DNA of 64,000 bases from Andreprevotia chitinilytica DSM 18519 (GTDB lineage Bacteria; Pseudomonadota; Gammaproteobacteria; Burkholderiales; Chitinibacteraceae), in the NCBI RefSeq assembly GCF_000711875.1, contig NZ_JONM01000010.1:62001-126000 (forward strand), read 5' to 3'. Within the stretch, counting starts at the first letter, position 1. Every line of letters starts with the position of its first letter. Of the stretch, positions 9,139-17,300 are shown piece by piece. The notes beneath the pieces are model-generated. The model saw nothing but the letters and a program-made list of their open reading frames with translations. It made no database searches and was not told the origin of the DNA. A program made the translations under genes and the position numbers.

Positions 9139-9803
9139 AACAACTGGTGCTTGATCTGCGCCTGGCCACGCCGCCGGGCTTTGCCGGCTTTGTCGCTGGC
9201 GACAACGCGGAGCTGCTGTTCATGCTCGGCGAGTGGGCGGCCGGCAGCGATGATGTCCGTTTCGTCTACCTGTGGGGTGAATCCGGCGTGGGCAAAAGCT
9301 ATTTGCTCGCCGCCGTCGCCGACCGTATTCCCGGCGCGCTGTTCATCGATGCCAAGCGACAGACGCTCCCGTTTCCGTTGCCTGCCGATGCGGCACTGAT
9401 CGTCGACAACGCCGACGCACTCGACCCCGAGCAGCAAATCCGCCTGTTCGATCACTACAACACGCTCAAGGAAGGCACCGGCCGCTTGCTGGCCAGTGGC
9501 CCACTGCCGCCGATGCTGTTGGCGCTACGCGATGACCTGACCACTCGGCTGGGCTGGGGCCTTGTCTACCAGCTCAAAGCGCTATCCGAGCCGGATCGCA
9601 TCGCCGCCCTCAAGCAACACGCCCATCAACTGGGCTTCGAGCTGGGCGACGATGTGGCGGACTATCTTTTGCGACACGCCGCACGCGATCTGGGCAGCCT
9701 TGCCGCGCTCCTTGATCGCGTGAACGAGCGGGCGCTGTCTTTACGCCGTCCGGTCACTACGGCGTTGATCCGGGAAGTATTGTCCGAAGCGGGCGGCGTT
9801 TAG
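9135..9803 (+). CDS. hda: DnaA regulatory inactivator Hda
   Basis: This 222-residue AAA+ protein is DnaA-like without the DNA-binding domain. The N-terminal QLVLDL (residues 3-8) is the sliding-clamp binding motif through which Hda docks on DNA-loaded DnaN to trigger hydrolysis of DnaA-ATP and prevent re-initiation. Walker A is GESGVGKS at 48-55 and a Walker B-like VDNAD follows near 90-94. Sensor regions lie in the helical C-terminal lid. It overlaps the upstream permease gene. Confidence 0.93.
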   Translation: MKQLVLDLRLATPPGFAGFVAGDNAELLFMLGEWAAGSDDVRFVYLWGESGVGKSYLLAAVADRIPGALFIDAKRQTLPFPLPADAALIVDNADALDPEQQIRLFDHYNTLKEGTGRLLASGPLPPMLLALRDDLTTRLGWGLVYQLKALSEPDRIAALKQHAHQLGFELGDDVADYLLRHAARDLGSLAALLDRVNERALSLRRPVTTALIREVLSEAGGV

Positions 9804-9814
9804 GCCCTCCTCTT

Positions 9815-9950
9815 CTCAGAGCCTGTTCAAAGGCTCGCAAACCGCCAACTTGAAGCGCAACAGGGTTTTACTTCCCCCTTTTTAAAGGGGGGAATGGCAA
9901 CGTAAACGTTGCCGCAAGAGACTTTGAACAGCTTCTCAGAACCTGTTCAA
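9815..9950. repeat. Compound palindromic repeat after hda
   Basis: The segment contains three kinds of palindrome. GAGCCTGTTCAAAGGCTC lies at 9819-9836. The arms of TTCCCCCTTTTTAAAGGGGGGAA sit near 9872-9894, and GGCAACG-TAAA-CGTTGCC at 9896-9912. CTTTGAACAG and CCTGTTCAAG words then flank both sides. The word CCTGTTCA recurs near 12221. The region may end both hda and the converging DUF2891 transcript. The DUF2891 stop codon at 9947-9949 lies inside the last repeat copy. Confidence 0.7.
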
Positions 9951-10969
9951 GCCCCATTCGCTGGCCCGATTGACGCGCCTCCCGGCGCAATGACCGCCGC
10001 ATCAAACAGCGGCTCGATCGCGAACATCCCGAACTGCGGCACCCAATGCCCGACGACCTCATAGGGCACAGCCCAATTGCCGCGATTGCTGAGCGTGGCC
10101 TCAACGTGCTCCGCATAGGCAGTGAGATATTCCGGGCGCCAGGTGACGCGATAGATACCCAACAACCCCCAAGCCCGACTGAAATTCAGGCCGTATTCAT
10201 GTGCATCTCGCGGATCACGCACCGGCTTGGGTAGGCGCGATATCGGCAGGAATCGATCCACCCACGGCAGGTACTCTTCCCGCGTCATCACACGGGAAAC
10301 CAGCCATGCCCAATTGGTGCAAATCGCCATGAAACCCGCCCGATCCGTAGCGGCATCGCAAGATGGCCGATGCTCGACGAAGGATTTGCGAATCAGCTGG
10401 CGGACTTCATCCAGCTTCTTTTCATCATGCCGGGATGCGTAGTAATCAAACACGTTGATCAGCGCCCAAGCCGCACTCTTGTATTCTCGCGCCATTGGAT
10501 CAGGTGGATTCCGGCGGTAATAGGCGGCAATGGAATCGGCGGCGAAATCAGCGATGGACTGCAAATGACCATCATGGAATTGGTTTTCGTATTCCAGCCC
10601 CAAGCGCAATAGCCAAGCGCGGCCATAGGGCATTTCGAAATCGGGATTGGCCGCCAATAACTGTTGCTCTTCGTTGATCTTCGCCGACGCGGTGACGCTC
10701 CGAATCAACGGCACGTAACGTTGATCCCCGGTGGTTGCGGTATAGGCCACCAGTGCCCACGTGCCATGCACGGCGGAATGCCAGTCGATGCAACCATGAA
10801 ATGCGACATGCGCGGTATCTTGCCGTTGCACGCAATTCGCCGCCGATTCAGCAAACCCGGTCGCGATTTGCTGTCGATTCGCCACCAACTCATTCAGCGC
10901 GGGGTTCGTGGAGCCCGCATTGGCAAAAACGCCCCAGAATAAAATGGCAAACGAGAGGTATTGGCGCAT
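9947..10969 (-). CDS. Exported DUF2891-family protein
   Basis: The protein has 340 residues with an N-terminal signal peptide ending at about residue 18 (VFANA). The segment GCIDWHSAVHGTWAL is characteristic of DUF2891, a helical-toroid-like family of unknown function, and conserved Trp/His/Tyr residues are spread through the body. It starts one base after the upstream caspase-like gene, so the two form a pair. The fold suggests an enzyme acting on polymers, but nothing in the sequence proves an activity. Confidence 0.72.
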   Translation of the reverse strand: MRQYLSFAILFWGVFANAGSTNPALNELVANRQQIATGFAESAANCVQRQDTAHVAFHGCIDWHSAVHGTWALVAYTATTGDQRYVPLIRSVTASAKINEEQQLLAANPDFEMPYGRAWLLRLGLEYENQFHDGHLQSIADFAADSIAAYYRRNPPDPMAREYKSAAWALINVFDYYASRHDEKKLDEVRQLIRKSFVEHRPSCDAATDRAGFMAICTNWAWLVSRVMTREEYLPWVDRFLPISRLPKPVRDPRDAHEYGLNFSRAWGLLGIYRVTWRPEYLTAYAEHVEATLSNRGNWAVPYEVVGHWVPQFGMFAIEPLFDAAVIAPGGASIGPANGA

Positions 10970-10970
10970 T

Positions 10971-12122
10971 TTATTTCCTGAGCTTCACCTCGAATGTGCC
11001 GGTCGTATTCTGGATCACCCACTGGCCGCGAATCACACCGCTAGCCCGATCCAGCACACCCCGATACTGGATCGAGTGATGCTGGCCGCCACTGCCATCG
11101 TAGGTTTTCACAAAGGTCACGGTATTGCCGGTAATTGCGCCTTCGAAATTGGCATACAAGAAGGCTTCCTGTTTATCGCCAAAGGTGTTGGGTTCAGAAA
11201 TCTTGCCATAGAAGCGACTGCCGCTCACGGCAGCGTCCAACATGAATTTGACCGGTACGGATTTGTTCGCATCGTAGCGGTAATAGCCTTCCCATTGCCC
11301 GGCCAGCGCGGCATCAATACTCGCCACGGCAGCTGGTTGCGGCGCTTCGGGCTTGCCAGCGGCCGGGGCATGGCCGGCCAGATAAATCTTGTCGTAGATG
11401 CCATCGTCCTTGCGCGGCAGCTGCTTGCCGCCGCTGGCCTGCGCCACCGCCGCGCCAGCCCGATCGAATGCCTCTTTCAGATCCAGCGACGGATCGACCA
11501 GATAGCGGACCAGCTCACCCGTGTAGAGGCCGTTGCGGCCGTCGCCATCGCGCGCAGTGCTGCCGGGCGCAGTGGCAAATGCCACCAGGGTGCCACCGGG
11601 CGCATCCATCCGTGCCAGCCCGCGATGGCTACTGCCGCGCTCGGCGGAAATGAACGGGTTGTCGCGGCAAGCATCCAGCACGACGACCTTGTATTTGGCC
11701 CCGGAGTTCTGCAGCTCCCGCATCACCCCGTTCACACCAACGGCTTCGATTGAAATATCCCCTGGCTTATCGATCTGCGCGCCGACCGGCACCAGCCAGT
11801 TTTCGCCCTCTTCCTGCACGCCGTGACCGGCGTAATAGAAGAACGCCAGTTCTGCGCCTTTGGAGCGCGCACCAAAATCCCGCAGCGCCCGCTGGAAGGA
11901 CTTTTGATTCACATTGCGTTCCAGCTTTACGTCGAAGCCAAGCCGTTGCAGCGTGCTGGCGATCAGCTCGGCATCGTTCACCGAGTTTTTCAGCGGGGCG
12001 CTGCTGTAGGCGGCATTGCCGATGACCAAGGCTACTTTGGTGGCGGCACTAGTCGGTGCGGCCAACAACATGCCGCAGAGCAAGACGATGAATAGCTTGA
12101 GCAGATTGAGTAGGGATTTCAT
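10971..12122 (-). CDS. Exported caspase-family (peptidase C14) protein
   Basis: The protein has 383 residues and a signal peptide (1-26, LLAAPTSA). A caspase p20-like domain covers about residues 28-250: KVALVIGNAAY, LGFDVKLERN, FFYYAGHG with catalytic His100, and VVVLDACRDNP with catalytic Cys152. A roughly 110-residue beta-rich C-terminal domain follows, without a recognised name (WEGYYRYD, VKFMLD, GVIRGQWVI). Export to the periplasm argues against a cytosolic cell-death role and suggests an envelope protease. It is coupled to the DUF2891 gene downstream. Confidence 0.85.
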   Translation of the reverse strand: MKSLLNLLKLFIVLLCGMLLAAPTSAATKVALVIGNAAYSSAPLKNSVNDAELIASTLQRLGFDVKLERNVNQKSFQRALRDFGARSKGAELAFFYYAGHGVQEEGENWLVPVGAQIDKPGDISIEAVGVNGVMRELQNSGAKYKVVVLDACRDNPFISAERGSSHRGLARMDAPGGTLVAFATAPGSTARDGDGRNGLYTGELVRYLVDPSLDLKEAFDRAGAAVAQASGGKQLPRKDDGIYDKIYLAGHAPAAGKPEAPQPAAVASIDAALAGQWEGYYRYDANKSVPVKFMLDAAVSGSRFYGKISEPNTFGDKQEAFLYANFEGAITGNTVTFVKTYDGSGGQHHSIQYRGVLDRASGVIRGQWVIQNTTGTFEVKLRK

Positions 12123-12267
12123 CCACGACTGTTCCGGTTCATGACAATTGAATTCTAGTCAAAATGGCAGGAGAACATCGGGACGTTGCCAGTGCGGATA
12201 AGGATGAGTGATCCTTAAAGCCTGTTCACGACCTTTGATTGTGAACATTCGATTCTCCAGACATAGA

Positions 12268-12303
12268 TGCGGCGCAATGCCCTTCGGGGATTGCGCCCTA
12301 CGA
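12268..12303. repeat. REP-like hairpin with GGCGCAAT arms
   Basis: GGCGCAAT (12271-12278) pairs with ATTGCGCC (12290-12297) around a GC-rich loop, continuing into CTACG. I recognise this GCGCAAT...ATTGCGCCCTACG pattern as a common extragenic palindrome of proteobacterial genomes. Confidence 0.6.
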
Positions 12304-12352
12304 ACGATGCAAACAGTTGCCGGCTTTTGCTTCTGCAATGGTTGCACTGGTG

Positions 12353-12510
12353 GTTTTCTCCCCCTTTCGCTAAGCGCCGAGAGAGTGTCCCGAGACCTTA
12401 GGCTCGCGACCGACCGAGGGTAGCCTGGAAGGCCGCCCAGCGGGGGTCGCCTTTGGGGTGGAGGGGGCTTTGGCGAGACAAAGTCCCTTCCCCGTCCACG
12501 CGGCGGAACG
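12353..12510. repeat. Extragenic repeat with GGGTCGCCTTT and CTTTGGCGAGACAAAG
   Basis: The block runs from the CCCCTTTCGC region through ACCGAGGGTAGCCTGGAAGG and GCGGGGGTCGCCTTT to a hairpin GGGGGCTTTG-GCGAGA-CAAAGTCCC. It resembles a widespread intergenic element of beta/gammaproteobacteria that ends in a CTTTGGCGA-CAAAG hairpin. It has no open coding frame of note. Recognition is from memory and was not compared with other copies. Confidence 0.55.
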
Positions 12511-12550
12511 CGCTGTAACGCCTTTACTCGCGCCGAAGGCGCATAGCCAC

Positions 12551-13294
12551 CTATTCCTTGAGGTACTTGTCGTAAATCGCCTGATAGCGCCCCGTCTCTT
12601 TCAAATGCTTGAGGCCCACGTTGAAATCATCGCGCACGGACTTATCCCGGAATATCGGCCGGTAATCCAGCGGATTGAGTTTGACGAAATGATGTTCTTG
12701 CGTCGGTTTGGGCTGGAAGCCGGTTTCCTTTTTGAGCTTCAACGTAAAGTATTTGAAGATATTGCGATCGCTCAATACCACGTCGTACCGGCCGCCATTG
12801 AGCGTCAGCACCTGTAGCTCCTGATCAGCCAGCTCGTAGTAATGACCGGCTTTTTTAACCGCATCCAGCCAATCCGGGTAACGCTTGCTCGCACCTTGAA
12901 ATGACACGACCGTCAAACCGTGCAGATCGTCCGGCTTCTTGATGGTGAAGTTCTTTTCTTTCAGCGTTAAAAACACGTTGTCGTAAAACACCGCCGGATC
13001 GCCGTAGAAGCCCCCGTAGGGGGTCAAATCCTCGCCCAGATCCGTCATCGTCGCATCCACCTCCCCTTTCTTGAATGCCAGCGGCACGCGGGCGAACGAG
13101 AAATACAGCGGTTTGAGCACGTGACCACGATAGGCCAAAGATTCACCGATCACTTCCAGCTCGATGCCGGAATTGGTTTCAGGAAAGCAGAAGGGCGGGA
13201 TTTTCTCGCCGAACGCCATTTTGACTTCGGCACCGTGAGCGGGACCGATGGTGGCGAAGACAAGAAAAGCGAGCATTGCCGCAAAGCGCATCAT
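12551..13294 (-). CDS. Periplasmic solute-binding protein, amino-acid ABC transporter type (SBP family 3)
   Basis: The protein has 247 residues with a signal peptide of about 21 residues ending in AHG. The body shows the two-lobed family 3 pattern: GEKIPPFCFPETNSGIELEV, then FKKGEVDATMTDL, and KHLKETGRYQAIYDKYLKE at the end. No permease or ATPase gene is adjacent, so it may be an orphan receptor or work with a distant transporter. The ligand cannot be told. It is a single gene between repeat-rich DNA and cutC. Confidence 0.75.
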   Translation of the reverse strand: MMRFAAMLAFLVFATIGPAHGAEVKMAFGEKIPPFCFPETNSGIELEVIGESLAYRGHVLKPLYFSFARVPLAFKKGEVDATMTDLGEDLTPYGGFYGDPAVFYDNVFLTLKEKNFTIKKPDDLHGLTVVSFQGASKRYPDWLDAVKKAGHYYELADQELQVLTLNGGRYDVVLSDRNIFKYFTLKLKKETGFQPKPTQEHHFVKLNPLDYRPIFRDKSVRDDFNVGLKHLKETGRYQAIYDKYLKE

Positions 13295-13395
13295 GAATCC
13301 CTGCTGACTCTACGCATGAGCGCAGCAGTGGCCACGCCAGCTTCCAACGTAGTGCATGCGCTCCCGATCGTCATGCCGGCAGCGTGGCGCAATCG

Positions 13396-14142
13396 TTAGG
13401 CCAACGCATCGCCGGCCAGCTGCAGGATCTCCCGCACCATGTCCGGCGAGGTTTCCAGGATGCTGTACTCATCCAGCCCCGGCCCGCCCATCTTCACGCG
13501 CTCATTGCGATAACGCATGCCGCTGGGCACCGGAGCTCGTGCCGAAGTGTGGAATTCGCGGCAACCGGTCTGGCGCACCAGATCGGCAATATTGTTGGCG
13601 CGCACCCCCGCACCCGGCATGACGGCCAGGCGACCAGCGGCGGCTTCGCTCAATTGCTTGAGCAAGGCCGCACCGGCCAGCGCACTCGCTTCTTGCCCGG
13701 ATGACAACAGCCGGTTGCAGCCGCACGCGATGATGTCTTCCAGCGCTTTGAATGGATCGCGTGCCACGTCGAAGGCGCGATGAAACGTGACTTGCATCGG
13801 CGTAGCCAGCTCGACCAGCTCACGGGTACGCGCCACGTCGATATCGCCATCGGTCGTCAGCAGGCCGATCACCACGCCATCCACGCCGATCTTCTTGCAC
13901 GCGAGCACGTCGCGCTTCATGACTTCGAACTCGTCGTCCGAATAGAGGAAATCGCCACCACGCGGACGGATGATCACATTGAGTGTGATCCAGAGCCGAT
14001 CCCGCGCGGCGGCGATGGTGCCGTGGGAAGGCGTGGTGCCGCCTTCCAGCAGGTTGTCGCACAACTCGACGCGCACCGCACCGCCAGCCTGGGCAGCGAG
14101 GCAACTCGCCACCGAGCCCGCACAGATTTCCAGCTCGATCAT
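13396..14142 (-). CDS. cutC: CutC family protein
   Basis: This 248-residue TIM-barrel protein carries the CutC signatures LEICAGSVASCLAAQAGGA, RVELCDNLLEGGTTPS, VIIRPRGGDFLYSDDE, FHRAFD and LLSSGQEASALAG. CutC was named for copper tolerance in E. coli, though later work casts doubt on a direct role. The start at 14142 gives the standard N-terminus. It follows chpA by 160 bases on the same strand and has its own upstream repeat. Confidence 0.92.
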   Translation of the reverse strand: MIELEICAGSVASCLAAQAGGAVRVELCDNLLEGGTTPSHGTIAAARDRLWITLNVIIRPRGGDFLYSDDEFEVMKRDVLACKKIGVDGVVIGLLTTDGDIDVARTRELVELATPMQVTFHRAFDVARDPFKALEDIIACGCNRLLSSGQEASALAGAALLKQLSEAAAGRLAVMPGAGVRANNIADLVRQTGCREFHTSARAPVPSGMRYRNERVKMGGPGLDEYSILETSPDMVREILQLAGDALA

Positions 14143-14175
14143 TCCACCACTCCCGTCAGAACCTGCCCGGAAAAC

Positions 14176-14262
14176 GTAGCGAGCGCCCGGCAGGCGGGGA
14201 AGCCCGGCGCACAGGAACCGGAGTGTATGAGCGATACATGAGGATTCCGAGCACCGCGCGCC
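14176..14262. repeat. Extragenic palindrome between cutC and chpA
   Basis: The GC-rich segment contains AACCGGAGTGTAT-GAGCG-ATACATGAGGATTCC. Its core TGTAT (14224-14228) pairs with ATACA (14234-14238). The pattern GGAACCGGAGTGTA...TACATGAGGATTCCGAGCA is familiar to me as a repeated extragenic element in beta/gammaproteobacteria. It may stabilise or end the chpA mRNA. Confidence 0.5.
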
Positions 14263-14302
14263 CCCGATTGCCGGTCGCGCAGTAGTTTTGCGGGCATGGT
14301 TC

Positions 14303-17300
14303 TCAGGCCCCGGTGAATTCGCGGATGTGCCCCAGCAACTCTTCTTCCTGGAACGGCTTGCCCATGAAGACGTTCACGCCCATATCAAACGCCACGTTCT
14401 TGTGTTTGTCGGCCGTGCGCGAGGTAATCATGATGATCGGGATGTGCTTGGTGCCATCATCGGCGCGCACGTTACGGGTCAGCTCAAAGCCATCCATGCG
14501 TGGCATTTCGATGTCGACCAGCATCACGGCCGGTGTCACATCCTGCAGCTGCTGCAGCGCATCGACGCCATCCTTGGCGGTCACCACCTGGAAGCCTTCG
14601 CGTGCCAGCAAGCGAGTCGTGATCTTGCGCACGGTGAGCGAATCGTCGACCACCATCACCAATGGCGCGGTGTGCAATTGATCCGGCGCAGCAGCGGCCT
14701 TCTTCTGCGTCGGCGCGATTTCGCCACGCGCAAACAGCGCCAGCGGATTCACGATCAACACGATGTCGCCGTTACCCAGCACGGTCGCACCAGCCACACC
14801 TGGCACACGGGCCAGCTGCGTGCCGATCTGCTTGACCACGACTTCCTGGTTCTTCACCAGGTGGTCGATATGCAAGGCCATGCGATCAACGCCGGAACGC
14901 AACAACAAGACGGTGGAGAAGCGTTTCTGCTCCGGCACCGACTGGCCATCACCAACCAGACGCGGGAAGTAGGCAAACGGGTACTTCCCGCCCAGCCATT
15001 CCTGCTCGCGGGCACTGTAGAGCCGCGCCAGCGCTTCTTGTTTCAGTTCCTGCACCTGCTCGACCATCACCGACGGAATCGCCAGCAAGCGCTCGCCGGC
15101 CTTGACCAGCAGCACTTGCGTGACTGCCAGCGTGAGCGGCAGGTGGATGGTGAACGTGGTGCCGCTGCCAACCGCAGAGGTCACATCCACGCGGCCACCC
15201 AGGTTACCGATCTCGTTCTTCACCACGTCCATACCGATGCCACGGCCGGAGATTTGCGTCACGTTCGATGCGGTGGAGAAGCCCGGCTCGAAAATCAGGT
15301 GCATCAGATCACGGTCGGTCGGCTCGCTACCCGGCGCGATCAGGCCGAGCGATTCACCCTTGGCGCGAATGCGCTCCAGGTTCATGCCGCGACCGTCGTC
15401 CTTCAGGATCACGACCAGTTCGTTGCCTTCCTGCCGCACTTCCACCACGACTTCACCGAACTCGGTCTTGCCAGCGGTGGCACGCTCTTCCACCGTTTCC
15501 AGACCGTGGTCGATCGCGTTGCGCAGCATGTGCTCGAACGGCGAAATCATTTTTTCCAGCACGCCACGGTCGATTTCGACGCGGCCGCCGCGGATTTCCA
15601 GGTTGACCTTCTTGCCGACCTCTTTACCGGTCTGACGCGTGAGGCGGTACAAGCGATCGGACACGCTGGAGAACGGCACCATGCGCACGCGCATCAGGCT
15701 CTGTTGCAGCTCCTTGGTCATCCGGTTCTGCGCGGTGAGCGCAGCGCTGGAATCGTCGAGGTTCTTCAACAGGTTGTGCTGAATGGTCGCCACGTCGTTC
15801 ACGCTTTCGGCGATGAAGCGGGTGATTTCCTGCAGACGGGTAAAGCGGTCGAATTCGAGCGGATCGAAGTCCTGATGCTGGACTTCAAACTCCTTCACCC
15901 GCGCCTGCATCTGCGATTCAGCCTGGATTTCCAGCTCGCGCAGCTGGCCGCGCAGACGGGTCACGTTATCGGTCAGATCAAGCAGCGAGCCCTTGACCGC
16001 CAGCATTTCAGCTTCGATTCGCGACCGGGCAATCGCCACTTCACCGGCCTGGTTGACGAGTTCGTCGACCAGCTCGGAACGCACACGAATGGTGGTCTTG
16101 CCTTCGGCATCCGGCGCGGCCAGCAGCGGCTGTGCGGCGGTTGCGGTGGCGGCGACTTGCTCGGCACCGGCAGCCGGCTTGGCCGGTTTCTTGCGACCGG
16201 TCAGTTCGTCGTAGATAGCCAGAATCAAGTCGTAATCGGCTTCAAGCTCATCGAGCAGCGCCGGCCCCGGTACCTCAGCGGCACTGGCAAGCAGACGTGA
16301 TTCCATCTCGTGCGTGGCTTCACCGATGCGCATCGCACCGGACATCCGCGCACTGCCCTTGAGGGTGTGTAGCGTACGTTTGAGCGTGTTCACCGCCGCC
16401 GGCACACCGTGCTCGCGCAGGCTGCGCAGCGCGTCGCCGATTTGCGGCATCAATTCATCGGCTTCTTCGATGAAGACCGGCAACAGCTGATCGTCGATTT
16501 CATCGACCACCGCGGCTTCAAGCTCGGTCTTGCGATCATTCAGCGAGAGGGGAATGGTCGCCAACAGCGCGGCAAGCGGAGACGCGGCCTCGGGGGCCGC
16601 AAATGCAGCCGGCGGCTCGGCTGCCTGGGCAGCCAGACTATCGCCCTTGGCTTGCGGCTCTTCTTCGGTCAGCAGCAGCTCGACCGCCTCGTCGCTCATC
16701 AGAAGCGTCTCAACCTCCGGTTCGGGTTCAGCCACCGCAGTCGGTTCAATCGCCGGCTCTACCAACAGTTCAGCAGCGAGGTCGGATTCGGCCGGCGGCA
16801 GATCAACCAGCTCGTGGAGTTCGGGGACGTCTTCTTCTTCAGATTGCTCGGATTGTTCGAGAAGGGGGGCCTCAACAACGGGCTCGGCGTGGGACTCAGG
16901 CTGAACGGGCGCCTCTGCGACGGGTTCATCAACCAGTACATCAAGCTCGGTCAGATCGAGGTCGAATGCCGGCTCGGCAGCGGTCGCCTCTTCCGTCAGT
17001 GTGCTGGCCACTGCCGGCTCGGCCGGTGCTTCATCAAGCGTGAGATCAAACCCTTCGTCGAGCGCATCCCCAGCGGCTTCGGTCGGCGCAGTCGGGATCA
17101 CAAAGTCCGCTACAGGCGCGGCCGGCACTTCGGCCGGCTCGGCATCCAGCAGCTCGTCCGACAAGATGAGATTAATTTCATCAGGCTCGGCGGCGACTTC
17201 AACAGGATGCGGCGCAGGCGCTTCATCCAGATCAAGTTCGATCAGATCAGCCAGCGCGGCCAAATCCTCATCATGCACGGCGTCGTGCCCGGCAACCGGT

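Larger units (their letters stand above)
12123..12550. other. 428-base intergenic region, repeat-rich
   Basis: No convincing gene is present. The left end should hold the promoter of the minus-strand caspase gene; a TAGAAT box reads on the minus strand at 12152-12157 but has no good -35. The middle and right contain two palindromic elements listed separately. A copy of the CCTGTTCA word seen near 9822 occurs near 12221. Confidence 0.6.

Noticed and set aside
12159-12347. A 62-codon minus-strand frame in the repeat-rich gap
   Set aside because: It runs across a REP hairpin and has no family resemblance or ribosome site.
14288-16300. A 670-codon plus-strand open frame opposite chpA, with further long frames at 16409-17773 and 18050-19105
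   Set aside because: All lie inside chpA, whose minus-strand domains are unmistakable, and the antisense products show low-complexity His/Arg/Gln composition.
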